The position numbers and the translations under genes are program-made. Below, in pieces: positions 52,435-61,855 of a stretch of DNA of 64,000 nucleotides (the stretch's first letter is position 1; the number at the start of each line of letters is the position of its first letter). The notes beneath the pieces are model-generated. The model was not told where the DNA came from, did not search any database, and worked only from the letters and a program-made list of their open reading frames with translations. Source of the stretch: JANRLF01 sp033762815 (GTDB lineage: Bacteria; Bacteroidota; Bacteroidia; Chitinophagales; CAIOSU01). The stretch covers positions 186,001 through 250,000 of the forward strand of contig JANRLF010000007.1 of the NCBI GenBank assembly GCA_033762815.1, written 5' to 3'.

Positions 52435-54090
52435 ATGTCAACGCTAACAGAGAACAATAAAGCGATTATTGAAAATGCGGTAAAGGCTATCCAAGCCCGT
52501 ACTTTCTATGCCCAATATCCGGAACACCCAAAAGCGTATGGTGAAGAGGCCCCTGCTATCGGTCAGCAACAGTTTCAAAGTATGCTGAATACGGAGTATG
52601 GTGGTTTACTGCAAGAGGGGGAAGTATCATGGGCAGGCGAAGAAGTATCGCCTTATACCTTGGAACCATTGAATATCCGCTATCCTTTGTTTACCCCTTA
52701 CCATTTGGTAGATACCGCACGAAAGGCGCTCGCAACTTGGAAAAACGTACCTGTAGAAGAGCGTTCAGATGTTTTAGTGGAGGCCTTGGAACGTATCAAA
52801 GACAAATTTTTTCTAATAGCATATGCCACCATGCATACTACGGGCCAACCATTTATGATGTCGTTCCAAGCATCAGGCCCGCATTCTAACGATAGGGCTT
52901 TGGAAGCCTTGGCACTGGGCTTTCAGGAACTGACCCGCTTCCCTAGCAACGTCACTTGGGAAAAACCAATGGGCAAATTCTCGATGGTATTGGAAAAACA
53001 GTTCAAACCTGTACCTAAAGGTATCGCATTGGTGATTGGCTGTTCCACATTCCCCGTATGGAACAGTGTGCCCGGTATCTTCGCCAGTTTGGTTACCGGC
53101 AACCCCGTAATAGTGAAGCCTCATCCAAAGTCGGTACTGCCAATTGCCATCGTGGTGGAAGAAATACAGAAAACCTTAAACGACCGCGGATATGATGCCA
53201 ATACCATCCAACTGGCCGTTGATAGCTCCAGCCACCTGATTACCAAGCAACTGGCAGAAAATCCGGAAGTGAAAATCATCGACTATACCGGCAGCAGCAG
53301 CTTTGGTGCCTACGTGGAATCTTTGCCCGGAAAGGCCGTATTTACTGAAAAGGCAGGGGTCAATTCGGTGATATTGGACAGTAGCAAAGACCTTAAAGAT
53401 ACCCTTGGCAATCTGGCCTTCTCCGTTTCCCTATATTCCGGCCAAATGTGTACCGCACCCCAAAACTTCTTTGTACCTGCTACGGGAGTGAAGTCGGGAG
53501 AAGAAACCATACCTTATGAAGAGGTAATAGCACAGTTTAGACAAGCGGTGCTTGACTTGACCACCAATCCAAAAATGGGTCCTGGTACATTAGGTGCCGT
53601 TCAAAGTGATGCCACCTTCGAGCGGGTGGTTGGCAGTTCAAAGCTTGGGAAAGTGATTTTGGAACCCAGCAAGGCAGAAAATCCTGAATTTGCGGGAGCA
53701 AGAACTACCACTCCCACCATCATTGAGGTGGAGGCAAAGGACATGCATGTTTACGAACAGGAATTGTTTGGCCCCATCGTATTGGTCATCAAAACCCAAC
53801 ATACTGCCGAATCCATCCAGTTGGCGCGCAACCTAGCCGAAAAGCATGGGGCCATTACCTGTGCCGCATACACTACGGATGAACAAATGGCCGCTGAAAT
53901 TGAAACTACTATGGAAGAGGTGTTCACACCAGTGACTCTGAACTTATCAGGGCCAATATGGGTAAATCAACATGCCGCTTTCTCCGACTTTCACGTTACC
54001 GGAGGCAATCCTGCGGGCAATGCCAGCTTTACTAATCCAGATTATATCAATCGCCGGTTCGTGTGGGTGGGTCATAGAAGGGTTAAATAA
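52435..54090 (+). CDS. PaaN-like aldehyde dehydrogenase-family protein
   Basis: A 551-aa member of the aldehyde dehydrogenase superfamily closest to PaaN, the phenylacetate-degradation type. Landmarks are ARTFYAQYPEHPKAYGEEAP near residue 22, MHTTGQPFMMSFQASGPHSN near 130, ALVIGCSTFPVWNSVPG near 200 with the cofactor region, and SLYSGQMCTAPQNFFVP near 336 with the catalytic Cys. I chose the ATG at 52435 because the extra upstream residues do not look conserved. No other paa genes are in the window, so its pathway role is open. Confidence 0.82.
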   Translation: MSTLTENNKAIIENAVKAIQARTFYAQYPEHPKAYGEEAPAIGQQQFQSMLNTEYGGLLQEGEVSWAGEEVSPYTLEPLNIRYPLFTPYHLVDTARKALATWKNVPVEERSDVLVEALERIKDKFFLIAYATMHTTGQPFMMSFQASGPHSNDRALEALALGFQELTRFPSNVTWEKPMGKFSMVLEKQFKPVPKGIALVIGCSTFPVWNSVPGIFASLVTGNPVIVKPHPKSVLPIAIVVEEIQKTLNDRGYDANTIQLAVDSSSHLITKQLAENPEVKIIDYTGSSSFGAYVESLPGKAVFTEKAGVNSVILDSSKDLKDTLGNLAFSVSLYSGQMCTAPQNFFVPATGVKSGEETIPYEEVIAQFRQAVLDLTTNPKMGPGTLGAVQSDATFERVVGSSKLGKVILEPSKAENPEFAGARTTTPTIIEVEAKDMHVYEQELFGPIVLVIKTQHTAESIQLARNLAEKHGAITCAAYTTDEQMAAEIETTMEEVFTPVTLNLSGPIWVNQHAAFSDFHVTGGNPAGNASFTNPDYINRRFVWVGHRRVK

Positions 54091-54197
54091 CAGCCCTTAC
54101 CAATGGGCCTTTGATAGGCGATTTCATAGGATGCTTAATTGTTATGTAAATAGGCATAACAATTGCTGCTATATGTTGCAACAAAAAACCTATCGGT

Positions 54198-54890
54198 ATG
54201 AACGTCCATTTATTCTTGGCCTTTGCCATTGGGCTGCTGTTTGTAGCCTGTGGAAACAATAAAAGTGCAGACAATAATTCCCCGGAAAAGGATCAACACA
54301 TTGCTTTGTCTCCTGTGGCAACCGATACCGGCAAAACGTATGTGCTGGACGAAAAGAACAGTGTGTTGAACTGGAAAGGCTCAAAAAAGATTGGGAAATC
54401 GCATTTTGGAAAGGTGAATATCAAAAATGGGGAATTCCATTTCGGAACAAATGGAGCTTTTTCGGGGGGTACCATTGTCATCAATATGCAGTCCATCCAA
54501 AATGTGGATATAGAAGACCCATCGGAAAGGATGAAACTGGAAGGCCACCTTAAATCAGCCGATTTCTTCAATACGGAAAAGTATCCTGAGGCTACCTTTA
54601 ACATCAGCTCCATAAAGGAACAACTCGATTCAGCAAAAGGTACCAACTATTTGGCAACAGGAAGCTTAACCGTAAAAGGTATTACCAAACCCATCTCATT
54701 CCCGCTCGATTTGGAATTACAAGACCAAGGTTTCAATGCAACTGGTACCATTATTTTGAACCGTACGGATTGGGACGTGCGCTTTGGCTCGAAAAACTCA
54801 TTTCCCGACCTAATCGGCAATCAAGTAATCAATGACGAAGTGGAGCTTAGCTTTAGTGTGAAAGCCGAGCTAGAAGGGTCTATCCATTAA
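54198..54890 (+). CDS. YceI-family lipoprotein
   Basis: A 230-aa protein with a lipoprotein signal (MNVHLFLAFAIGLLFVACG, lipobox FVAC with Cys near residue 18). A low-complexity linker follows, then a YceI lipocalin-like barrel over about 48-228: SVLNWKGSKKIGKSHFGKVN, ADFFNTEKYPEATFNIS near 120 and NRTDWDVRFGSKN near 194. YceI proteins bind isoprenoid or other amphiphilic molecules in the periplasm; the ligand here is unknown. It is convergent with the desaturase gene, 12 bp apart. Confidence 0.9.
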   Translation: MNVHLFLAFAIGLLFVACGNNKSADNNSPEKDQHIALSPVATDTGKTYVLDEKNSVLNWKGSKKIGKSHFGKVNIKNGEFHFGTNGAFSGGTIVINMQSIQNVDIEDPSERMKLEGHLKSADFFNTEKYPEATFNISSIKEQLDSAKGTNYLATGSLTVKGITKPISFPLDLELQDQGFNATGTIILNRTDWDVRFGSKNSFPDLIGNQVINDEVELSFSVKAELEGSIH

Positions 54891-54902
54891 TATTGGATGT
54901 AG

Positions 54903-55637
54903 CTAGACGTTGGCCTTTGCAAGTCTGATAATCCGCAGTTTATCAAACAATAGTATGATGGGATAAATAGGATCAAATTCGAACCAACGATAACCGAAAT
55001 TTGGCCTTCCACCAAATTTATGATGATTGTTGTGCAAGCCTTCACCTAGCATTATCAAATCCACTGGGAACAGGTTTTTAGACGTATCCTCTGCAGCATG
55101 GTTAGTATAACCGTATTTATGGGCAAACCAGTTGATAATAACGCCATGCAACGGCCCCATTACAATATGCAATGGAATCAAAAGATAAAGCCACCAGCTA
55201 TTTGCAAACAAAACATACAAAACAATATAAACTAGTATCCATACTAAGCGCGTAATACGGCTAGATGCAAATTTGTCAAAAGCCTTCCACTCCGGAAGAT
55301 TTTTGGTAAATGCCTGACCCAGTTGAGCAACACCATGCTCTATATCCAAATAAATTTTTCTAGTCCGTAGCATCATGCTCATCATGGTTGCATCATACTT
55401 AGGTGAATGTGGGTCTTTTTCAGTATCTGCATAGGCATGGTGCATACGGTGCATAGCCCCATATACATAAGGACTTAAATAAGAAGAGCCCTGGGTTATA
55501 AACGACCCGATATAGAACACCTTTTCCCAAAACTTAGACATGCTAAACATTCGGTGAGCCGAGTAGCGATGGTGATAAAACGACTGAAAAAACAGCGACA
55601 AGTACCAGTGGGAAACAAAAATGATTAGGATAGCCAT
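54903..55637 (-). CDS. Acyl-CoA/fatty acid desaturase
   Basis: An inner-membrane di-iron desaturase of 244 aa. The three histidine clusters are all present: HHRYSAHRMF near residue 22, HRMHHAYAD near 65 and HNNHHKFGG near 198, separated by hydrophobic segments (LVWILVYIVLYVLFANSWWL near 130). The spacing fits delta-9-type acyl desaturases, which tune membrane fluidity. It is shorter than many family members, as is usual for this bacterial branch. The gene is a single leftward unit. Confidence 0.9.
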   Translation of the reverse strand: MAILIIFVSHWYLSLFFQSFYHHRYSAHRMFSMSKFWEKVFYIGSFITQGSSYLSPYVYGAMHRMHHAYADTEKDPHSPKYDATMMSMMLRTRKIYLDIEHGVAQLGQAFTKNLPEWKAFDKFASSRITRLVWILVYIVLYVLFANSWWLYLLIPLHIVMGPLHGVIINWFAHKYGYTNHAAEDTSKNLFPVDLIMLGEGLHNNHHKFGGRPNFGYRWFEFDPIYPIILLFDKLRIIRLAKANV

Positions 55638-55805
55638 GATATATTAATGGCAAAGTTCAGTTAATAATTTCAAAATGACGCAATATTAACTTAAAGGTTG
55701 CATGAAATTACCTTTTCCATCACAATAACTGAAATGGGGTTGCAACCCTGTGGCTACTTTCAGCATCAAGCATCAATACTTGACATTTTCTTAACATTGT
55801 CGCAT

Positions 55806-55813
55806 TACCTTTG
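55806..55813 (+). promoter_or_regulatory. Bacteroidota-type -7 promoter element (TACCTTTG)
   Basis: Matches TAnnTTTG, 22 bp before the ATG of the PhoD-like phosphatase at 55836. A TTGACA lies about 23 bp further upstream, slightly wider than the usual -33/-7 spacing. Confidence 0.5.
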
Positions 55814-55835
55814 CAAAACTATCTCCCTCCTTTTT

Positions 55836-57182
55836 ATGAAAAGCCTTGTAAGTATTTTGTTTTTAAGCCTAAGTATTTCAACACTTGCCAAAAATCCCAA
55901 ACTATTAGCGGGGCCTATGCAAGGGCATACCACCCATAATAGTACCGCTGTTTGGATTTTGGTACAACATACCCAATTAGCAATTGTCACCGTTAAGGAT
56001 GTGAATACCGGTAGCATACTCACCATTGAGAAGCTGGCTTCGGAAAGCAAGACGATAAACGGCAAAACACCCTTCACTTTCCAATTTTATGGTTTACAGC
56101 CCGAACACGTCTACAAAGTAAGTATCATTCTCGATAGTCAAGTGGTAAGTGCTGACCGGGTAATCAAAACTTTCAGTAATGAGCCTGGCCGTAATTGGTC
56201 GTTTTCCGTAGGTTCATGTGCCTTTATTCCTCCACATGGCCTACGCTGGATTCAGCCCGGCATTGAAGAGCGTACCTTTAAGTACATGACAGCCATACCA
56301 TCTGATTTCATGGTGTGGACGGGCGATTATCTTTACTTTTTGGGCAAAGACCACAAGTCTTACAAGGGCATGTTCAATAAGTATGTAGAAACCCGAACCC
56401 GCAAAAAAATGGAAGCTTTTGTGGAAAGCCGCCCCCAATATGCCATTTGGGACGACCATGAGTTTGGCCCCAACAATGCCTGCGGCGATTTTTCGGGAAA
56501 AAACGATGCTTTGGACGTGTGGACGAAGTTTTGGCCAAGCCCTGCTTATGGCACCGACTCGCTAAAAGGAATCTTTTATTCCTTCAAGCACCTTGACGGC
56601 GAATTTTTCATGACCGATGGCCGTTTTTACCGCACCGAGCCCGATGAAAAAACTCCCCTCATGTTTGGCGACAAACAGATGAAATGGCTGGAAAACAAGC
56701 TGTTGGCTTCTACCGCCACCTTCAAGTTTATAGCCATTGGCAGCCAGGTGCTGAACAAGATGAACAAAAAGGATTGTTTCCAGCATTTTAAATCGGAAGA
56801 GGAAGAACTGTTAAAGTTCATTGCCGACAATAAGATTACCGGCGTCATCTTCCTCACCGGCGATATGCACTATTCCGAAATCATTAAGCTGGACAGGCCA
56901 GGAGCTTATCCTTTGTATGATTTTACTTGTTCGGGCATTACCAGTTTTCCCTTTAAAGTGACCCGTTCCGAACAAAAGAACAACCCGCAAAGAGTACCGG
57001 GGATGGTGTACGACAGCCAAAACAATGGCCGCATCTCCATTAGTGGCCCTGTGGGCAACCGCCAATGTACCATGGAAGTTTTCGACAAGCGTGGCAAGTT
57101 GAAGTTTTCTTACAACGTGTCAGAAAAAGACCTGCAATACCCTGGGGCCCCCAGCATGATGCAGCCAGTGAAGAACAACTAA
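55836..57182 (+). CDS. Exported PhoD-like phosphoesterase
   Basis: An exported metallo-phosphoesterase of 448 aa. The ATG at 55836 opens a signal peptide (MKSLVSILFLSLSISTLA); the open frame extends 46 codons upstream without signal features. The N-terminal Ig-like domain spans about 22-115. The PhoD/calcineurin-like catalytic part then shows FMVWTGDYLYFLGKDHKSY near 157, YAIWDDHEFGPNNACGDF near 202 and VIFLTGDMHYSEI near 339. It probably cleaves phosphate mono- or diesters in the periplasm. Its TAA stop overlaps the TAG stop of the convergent glutamine-synthetase-like gene in CTAA. Confidence 0.88.
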   Translation: MKSLVSILFLSLSISTLAKNPKLLAGPMQGHTTHNSTAVWILVQHTQLAIVTVKDVNTGSILTIEKLASESKTINGKTPFTFQFYGLQPEHVYKVSIILDSQVVSADRVIKTFSNEPGRNWSFSVGSCAFIPPHGLRWIQPGIEERTFKYMTAIPSDFMVWTGDYLYFLGKDHKSYKGMFNKYVETRTRKKMEAFVESRPQYAIWDDHEFGPNNACGDFSGKNDALDVWTKFWPSPAYGTDSLKGIFYSFKHLDGEFFMTDGRFYRTEPDEKTPLMFGDKQMKWLENKLLASTATFKFIAIGSQVLNKMNKKDCFQHFKSEEEELLKFIADNKITGVIFLTGDMHYSEIIKLDRPGAYPLYDFTCSGITSFPFKVTRSEQKNNPQRVPGMVYDSQNNGRISISGPVGNRQCTMEVFDKRGKLKFSYNVSEKDLQYPGAPSMMQPVKNN

Positions 57183-58546
57183 ATGATTTCGAAATAGCGC
57201 TTCAGTTCCCAGTCCGTGACTGCTTTGCTGTACTGTCGCCATTCCCATTCCCTAGTTTGGCAGAAGTGCTTAACAAACTCATTGCCGAAGAGGTCTGCAG
57301 CTACAGGCGATGCCTGCATGGCCCTTGTAGCTTCATCCAAGTTGCGCGGCAAGGTACCCCATCGCTTATCTGCATAGCCGTTGCCGACGGTATAAGGCTG
57401 CTCAAGAACCAAATTGTGGCGGATACCATACAAACCCGAAGCAAGACTGGCAGCAAGAGCCAGATAGGGATTCACATCAGACCCTGATACCCGGGTTTCT
57501 ATGCGGGTGCTCTTCTCCCCACCGGGCAAGGCGCGTAAGGCAGTAGTACGGTTGTCCATGCCCCAAGTGGGAGTGGTGGGTGCCCAAGCCCCTTCTACCA
57601 AACGCTTATAGCTGTTAATAGTTGGTGCATACATAGGCAGCACATGGGGCAGGCAATACAGCAAGCCTGCCATATAGCTGCGCATCAATTGGCTCATGCT
57701 ATGTTCTGCTCCCGCATCGTAGAAAAGATTGCGGCTTTTATCAACATCCCACAAGCTTTGATGGATATGTCCGCTACAGCCTGGTAGGTCTTTGTTCCAT
57801 TTTGCCATGAAGCTGGGCATTACGCCATGCCGCTGGCCTATTTCCTTTACCCCTGATTTAAAAAGCACGGCCCTATCGCCCGCATCCAAAATATCGCCAT
57901 ACAAGATGGCCGCCTCATACACGCCGGGCCCTGTTTCGGTATGGATACCCTCAATGGGCACACCGAACTGCCCCAATAAATCGAATAAATCATTAAAAAA
58001 ATCAGCCCTGGCACTACTGCGCAATATGGAATAACCAAACATGCCCTGGGTCATCGGTTGAGGCTGGTAGTAACCCCTGCTCTCCAAGCTTTCCGGTGTT
58101 TCTTCAAAATTGAACCATTCGAACTCTTGAGAGGCAATTGGATAGTACCCTGCATCCAAAGCTTGTTGGCGAATCTTTCTTAAAAGTCCTCTTGGGCAAA
58201 TCGGCAAATCATTGCCATCTGCAGCCCTGAAATCGGCCAAGAAAAAAGGGATATCATTATCCCAGGGCACTTTTCGGAAGGTGTTTAAATCCACTTTGGC
58301 ATTCACATCAGGATAGCCCGTATGCCAGCCGGTAAATTCAGTATTGTCATAAGCCACATCTCCGCTATCCCAACCAAGCACCACATCACAAAAGCCAAAA
58401 CCACCTTCTACAATGGACAGGAACTTGTCCCTGCTGATGACTTTCCCCCGGAGGATACCGTCAATATCGGTCACCGCCAACTTCACCTTAGCGGGGGCAA
58501 AATCCCTTACATACTGTATTGCTTGTTCTGATAATGGTTGACTCAT
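57179..58546 (-). CDS. Glutamine-synthetase-family ligase (GSI-like, possibly gamma-glutamylpolyamine synthetase)
   Basis: A 455-aa ATP-dependent ligase of the glutamine synthetase superfamily. It has the N-terminal beta-grasp part (KLAVTDIDGILRGKVIS near residue 22) and the catalytic motifs EGIHTETGPGVYE near 200, PGCSGHIHQSLWD near 255, INSYKRLVEGAW near 310 and RIETRVSGSDVNPYLALAA near 348. The pattern is closer to the PuuA/GlnA-like group that glutamylates amines than to classical GlnA, and no adenylylation-site motif was noticed. It reads leftward, 12 bp after the M20 dipeptidase gene, so the two may form an operon. Confidence 0.82.
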   Translation of the reverse strand: MSQPLSEQAIQYVRDFAPAKVKLAVTDIDGILRGKVISRDKFLSIVEGGFGFCDVVLGWDSGDVAYDNTEFTGWHTGYPDVNAKVDLNTFRKVPWDNDIPFFLADFRAADGNDLPICPRGLLRKIRQQALDAGYYPIASQEFEWFNFEETPESLESRGYYQPQPMTQGMFGYSILRSSARADFFNDLFDLLGQFGVPIEGIHTETGPGVYEAAILYGDILDAGDRAVLFKSGVKEIGQRHGVMPSFMAKWNKDLPGCSGHIHQSLWDVDKSRNLFYDAGAEHSMSQLMRSYMAGLLYCLPHVLPMYAPTINSYKRLVEGAWAPTTPTWGMDNRTTALRALPGGEKSTRIETRVSGSDVNPYLALAASLASGLYGIRHNLVLEQPYTVGNGYADKRWGTLPRNLDEATRAMQASPVAADLFGNEFVKHFCQTREWEWRQYSKAVTDWELKRYFEII

Positions 58547-58558
58547 TGGAAAATCGGA

Positions 58559-59929
58559 TTACTTAGCCTCTTCGGCATAAAATTGATAAAATGCGACAAT
58601 GGTGGCTATGCCTTGGTAGAAGTTAAACAGCCCGAAGTGCTCATTAGGCGAATGGATGGCGTCGGAATCAAGACCGAAGCCCATTAAGAGAGACTTCAAG
58701 CCCAAAACCTCTTCGAACAGTGCGACAATTGGAATGCTACCTCCTGAACGCACGGGTATCGGCTTTTTGCCAAAAGTTGCAGTGTAGGCTTTTTCCGCTG
58801 CGCGGTAGGCGGCAGAATCAGTGGGCGTTACCACGGGTTTTCCCCCATGGTGAGGGGTTACCTTCACCTTTACGGAAGGAGGGGCAATGCGCAAGAAATG
58901 CTCCGTAAATAGCTGGGTAATTTTATCGTCATTTTGATGGGGCACCAGCCGCATGGATATTTTGGCATAGGCTTTTGATGGCAGTACCGTTTTTGCCCCT
59001 TCACCGATATAACCGCCCCACATACCATTCACATCCAAGGTTGGGCGTATGGAAGTGCGCTCCATCGTGGTGTAGCCTTCTTCTCCCTCAATATCTTCTA
59101 TATCAAGGTGGTGCTTATATGCGTCCAAATCAAAAGGAGCCTTGGCCATTTCCGCCCGCTCGCCAGTAGAAACCGTGGCCACATCGTCATAAAATCCTGG
59201 AATAGTAATACTATTATTATCATCCTTTAAGGAGGCAATCATTTTCGCCAATACGTTGATGGGGTTAGCTACTGCGCCTCCATATACCCCAGAGTGCAGG
59301 TCGCGATTGGGGCCTGTTACTTCTACTTCCAGATAACTCAGGCCTCGTAAACCCGTGGTAATGGAAGGGGTATCATTGGCCAACATGGATGTATCGGAAA
59401 TAAGGATGATATCGGCTTTCAGCTTGTCCTTGTTTTCCCTGATGAAATCGCCCAAGTTGACCGAGCCGACTTCTTCTTCCCCTTCAATCATAAATTTCAC
59501 GTTACAAGGCAGTGCCCCATTCTTGTTCAAAGCTTCAAAAGCTTTAATGTGCATGTACATTTGGCCCTTATCGTCGCAGGCACCGCGAGCGTATACCTTG
59601 TCCTCTTTTATCACCGGTTCAAAAGGGGGCGAATCCCACAGTTCATAAGGGTCGGCAGGCTGCACGTCATAATGCCCGTATACCAAAACAGTAGGTAAGG
59701 CAGCATCCACTATTTTCTCTCCGTACACAATCGGATTACCGGCCGTGGGGCAAACCTCCACCTTATCGGCACCAGCCTCTTCCAAACGGTTCTTTATGTA
59801 TTCAGCCGCATCAAACACGTCATCTTCAAAAGCTTTATCGGCACTCACGCTGGGTATGCGCAATAAATCCAACAATTCATCCAAAAAACGCTGCCGATTG
59901 GCGTCGATATATGCATTCAACTGATCCAT
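58559..59929 (-). CDS. M20-family dipeptidase
   Basis: A zinc metallopeptidase of 456 aa. I used the ATG at 59927-59929 (MDQLNAYIDANRQRFLDELL); the upstream frame starts with a TTG. Metal-binding motifs are LVYGHYDVQPADPYELW near 83 (HxD), RGACDDKGQMYMHIK near 115 and IEGEEEVGSVN near 144 with the catalytic Glu pair. GGSIPIVALFEE near 391 and GLDSDAIHSPNEHFGL near 416 complete the set. The C-terminal half contains the dimerisation domain. It cleaves dipeptides or similar small substrates in the cytoplasm; no signal peptide is present. Confidence 0.92.
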   Translation of the reverse strand: MDQLNAYIDANRQRFLDELLDLLRIPSVSADKAFEDDVFDAAEYIKNRLEEAGADKVEVCPTAGNPIVYGEKIVDAALPTVLVYGHYDVQPADPYELWDSPPFEPVIKEDKVYARGACDDKGQMYMHIKAFEALNKNGALPCNVKFMIEGEEEVGSVNLGDFIRENKDKLKADIILISDTSMLANDTPSITTGLRGLSYLEVEVTGPNRDLHSGVYGGAVANPINVLAKMIASLKDDNNSITIPGFYDDVATVSTGERAEMAKAPFDLDAYKHHLDIEDIEGEEGYTTMERTSIRPTLDVNGMWGGYIGEGAKTVLPSKAYAKISMRLVPHQNDDKITQLFTEHFLRIAPPSVKVKVTPHHGGKPVVTPTDSAAYRAAEKAYTATFGKKPIPVRSGGSIPIVALFEEVLGLKSLLMGFGLDSDAIHSPNEHFGLFNFYQGIATIVAFYQFYAEEAK

Positions 59930-59980
59930 AACAAAGGCGATTGGTACAGGCAAATGTAATGTTTTCGCCTTTAAATGCTA

Positions 59981-61309
59981 TTATCTCGCTATCAGCAGCT
60001 TTTGCATTGCGTACCCGTTTCTATGGGTTGCTTTTACCAGATACATGCCATTGGGTATGGTAGAGATATCGATGGGTTCACCAATGGCCTGCTTAGTCAA
60101 TATCAGCTTGCCCATCACATCCAATATTTCAATCTGGTCCAAATTTTTTCCTTTCACTATTAGTACATCATTGGCGGGATTGGGATAAGCTGCAAACATA
60201 GGAGATGAATAGCCATCATTTAATCCTGAGAGAATATCTTCACAAGTCATGGGTGTGCCCCATGTTTCGTTGCCCTTTTTGTAGTAGATGGGATCCTTAG
60301 ACTTTGATGCATCAAAATAGTACCAGAATCCTAAACCTTCTATTCCATAAGGATAAATACTATCCGTTATCCAATTAAAACAACCGGATGAATCTAAATA
60401 TCCTCGTACAAAAATTTCCTTAACCATTCTTCCATTATAAGAGCCGCGACTTGACTGCTCTATATCATAAACTTTTTGATTATCTACTACTGATGTATGC
60501 GGCAACTGATTGGCCAAAAAATATGTTGAAAAAACAATGGAAACATCAATAGTATCTGAACCTGTATCCAAAATTTGCCAGTTGTACTTGTTATATTCTA
60601 ACCAGCATTTTCTCATTTGGTAGTTTATCCTATCTATTTGAGTATCTTTATCTAGAACTACAAATAGTTCTCTACGTACATAGGGGTACAAAATGCCCCC
60701 CTCTTCACTGGAAATTTCATCACCTATCTCAAAATCAAACATTTTCTGGGCATCAAGGTTTGTTATACCCACTTCATTAAGACCTACTAAATCCAGTTCC
60801 CCTTCCAAGCCTGTCCTAAAATTATGGGCATTTATGAAACCATGCCTTTTGCTAAGCTTTATCGTATCCTCATAATTAGTTTGGGATATTTTTATCCACT
60901 TGACACTGTCAAGTACCCCTAAAACAATTTCCTCTAAAATGGCTATTACTTGTGCATTGGCTCCTGTAGTGCTATACGACCAGACATCACCAACCGCAGC
61001 AATCGGTTTAATTCGATAGGTACTTGTATCGCTTTCTAAGTAGAAGTCACCGCTACTCTTTTTTACAGAACTTATCCAGTTAAGCGCATAAGCATTCAGT
61101 TGGCAATCTCCACTATCAATATATTCAAAATAAGGCCGATTGTAATAAAATGTGTCGGCACCATTTGCTCTCATTGAATCGATTAGCAACGTATAATGTA
61201 TGTTGCCATTGGAATAAATGGCCGTATCTCCCCATACAAAGGGTGCCCAATCCTGCGCTTGTAGAAAGAAATTGAAAGAGATGAAAATAGAAAGTAACAG
61301 AGGTTTCAT
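59981..61309 (-). CDS. Secreted T9SS-dependent protein of unknown function
   Basis: A 442-aa exported protein with a signal peptide (MKPLLLSIFISFNFFLQA) and a type A sorting domain in the last 75 residues (FAAYPNPANDVLIVKG near 373, IPNGMYLVKATHRNGYAM near 420). The middle is beta-rich with many Tyr/Trp and acidic residues, and I recognise no enzyme motif. The four T9SS substrates in the window share only the C-terminal domain. The 117-bp gap upstream to the HigA gene contains no terminator that I can support. Confidence 0.82.
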   Translation of the reverse strand: MKPLLLSIFISFNFFLQAQDWAPFVWGDTAIYSNGNIHYTLLIDSMRANGADTFYYNRPYFEYIDSGDCQLNAYALNWISSVKKSSGDFYLESDTSTYRIKPIAAVGDVWSYSTTGANAQVIAILEEIVLGVLDSVKWIKISQTNYEDTIKLSKRHGFINAHNFRTGLEGELDLVGLNEVGITNLDAQKMFDFEIGDEISSEEGGILYPYVRRELFVVLDKDTQIDRINYQMRKCWLEYNKYNWQILDTGSDTIDVSIVFSTYFLANQLPHTSVVDNQKVYDIEQSSRGSYNGRMVKEIFVRGYLDSSGCFNWITDSIYPYGIEGLGFWYYFDASKSKDPIYYKKGNETWGTPMTCEDILSGLNDGYSSPMFAAYPNPANDVLIVKGKNLDQIEILDVMGKLILTKQAIGEPIDISTIPNGMYLVKATHRNGYAMQKLLIAR

Positions 61310-61426
61310 TTTGCCCTTGCTTTTTCATAAAGCTACTCCTTTCCTTTGAACACAAAATGACTAACACATATTCTTACAAGAATATTACAATTATTTCCTC
61401 GGGCTTATCCCCACTTTTTTCAGCTG

Positions 61427-61783
61427 TTAATACGGCTGCACCAATACGTCTGTTGGTATATGCCATTGGTTATGCAGCTTCCGAATCATCTCCAAAGTAA
61501 GCTTTCTTTTCTTGTTGAGTATTTCGCTTACCCTTCCCCTTGAGCCTATAATCTTTTCCAGGTCTTTAGGTTCATAGCCATTTTGCTCCATTCTAAATTT
61601 AATGGCTTCAATAGGGTCAGGAGCATCAATTGGATAATGCTCGTCTTCATACTTCTCTATCAGCAATGAAAGGATTTCCAATTCATCACCTTCCTTACTT
61701 CCCTTTTTGGCATCAAATATCCCTTCAAGTCGTTTTAAGGCTTGTTGATAGTCGTTCTCTGTTTTGATCAATTTGATTTCCAT
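61427..61783 (-). CDS. higA: HigA-type antitoxin (COG5499-like), orphan
   Basis: A 118-aa DNA-binding antitoxin. The start (MEIKLIKTENDYQQALKRLE) and the helix-turn-helix region (PKDLEKIIGSRGRVSEILN near residues 76-94) match the longer HigA class that normally pairs with an upstream RelE-like HigB. The C-terminus IPTDVLVQPY is typical. The expected upstream toxin is reduced to its last 20 codons (61786-61848), so the antitoxin is left without a partner. It may still bind DNA or neutralise a toxin encoded elsewhere. Confidence 0.88.
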   Translation of the reverse strand: MEIKLIKTENDYQQALKRLEGIFDAKKGSKEGDELEILSLLIEKYEDEHYPIDAPDPIEAIKFRMEQNGYEPKDLEKIIGSRGRVSEILNKKRKLTLEMIRKLHNQWHIPTDVLVQPY

Positions 61784-61785
61784 TG

Positions 61786-61848
61786 CTAAATTGTTTTTAC
61801 ATTGATGCGGTCATAATCCTGATGGGTGCCAATAAATCTGACCCATAC
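61786..61848 (-). pseudogene. higB: HigB toxin C-terminal remnant
   Basis: Twenty codons read VWVRFIGTHQDYDRINVKTI before a TAG, the conserved end of HigB/RelE-like toxins. The stop lies 2 bp before the higA ATG, the usual toxin-antitoxin spacing. Immediately upstream in frame is a TAG, followed by the end of the neighbouring lipoprotein gene, so the rest of the toxin has been lost. Confidence 0.82.
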
Positions 61849-61855
61849 CTAGTGG

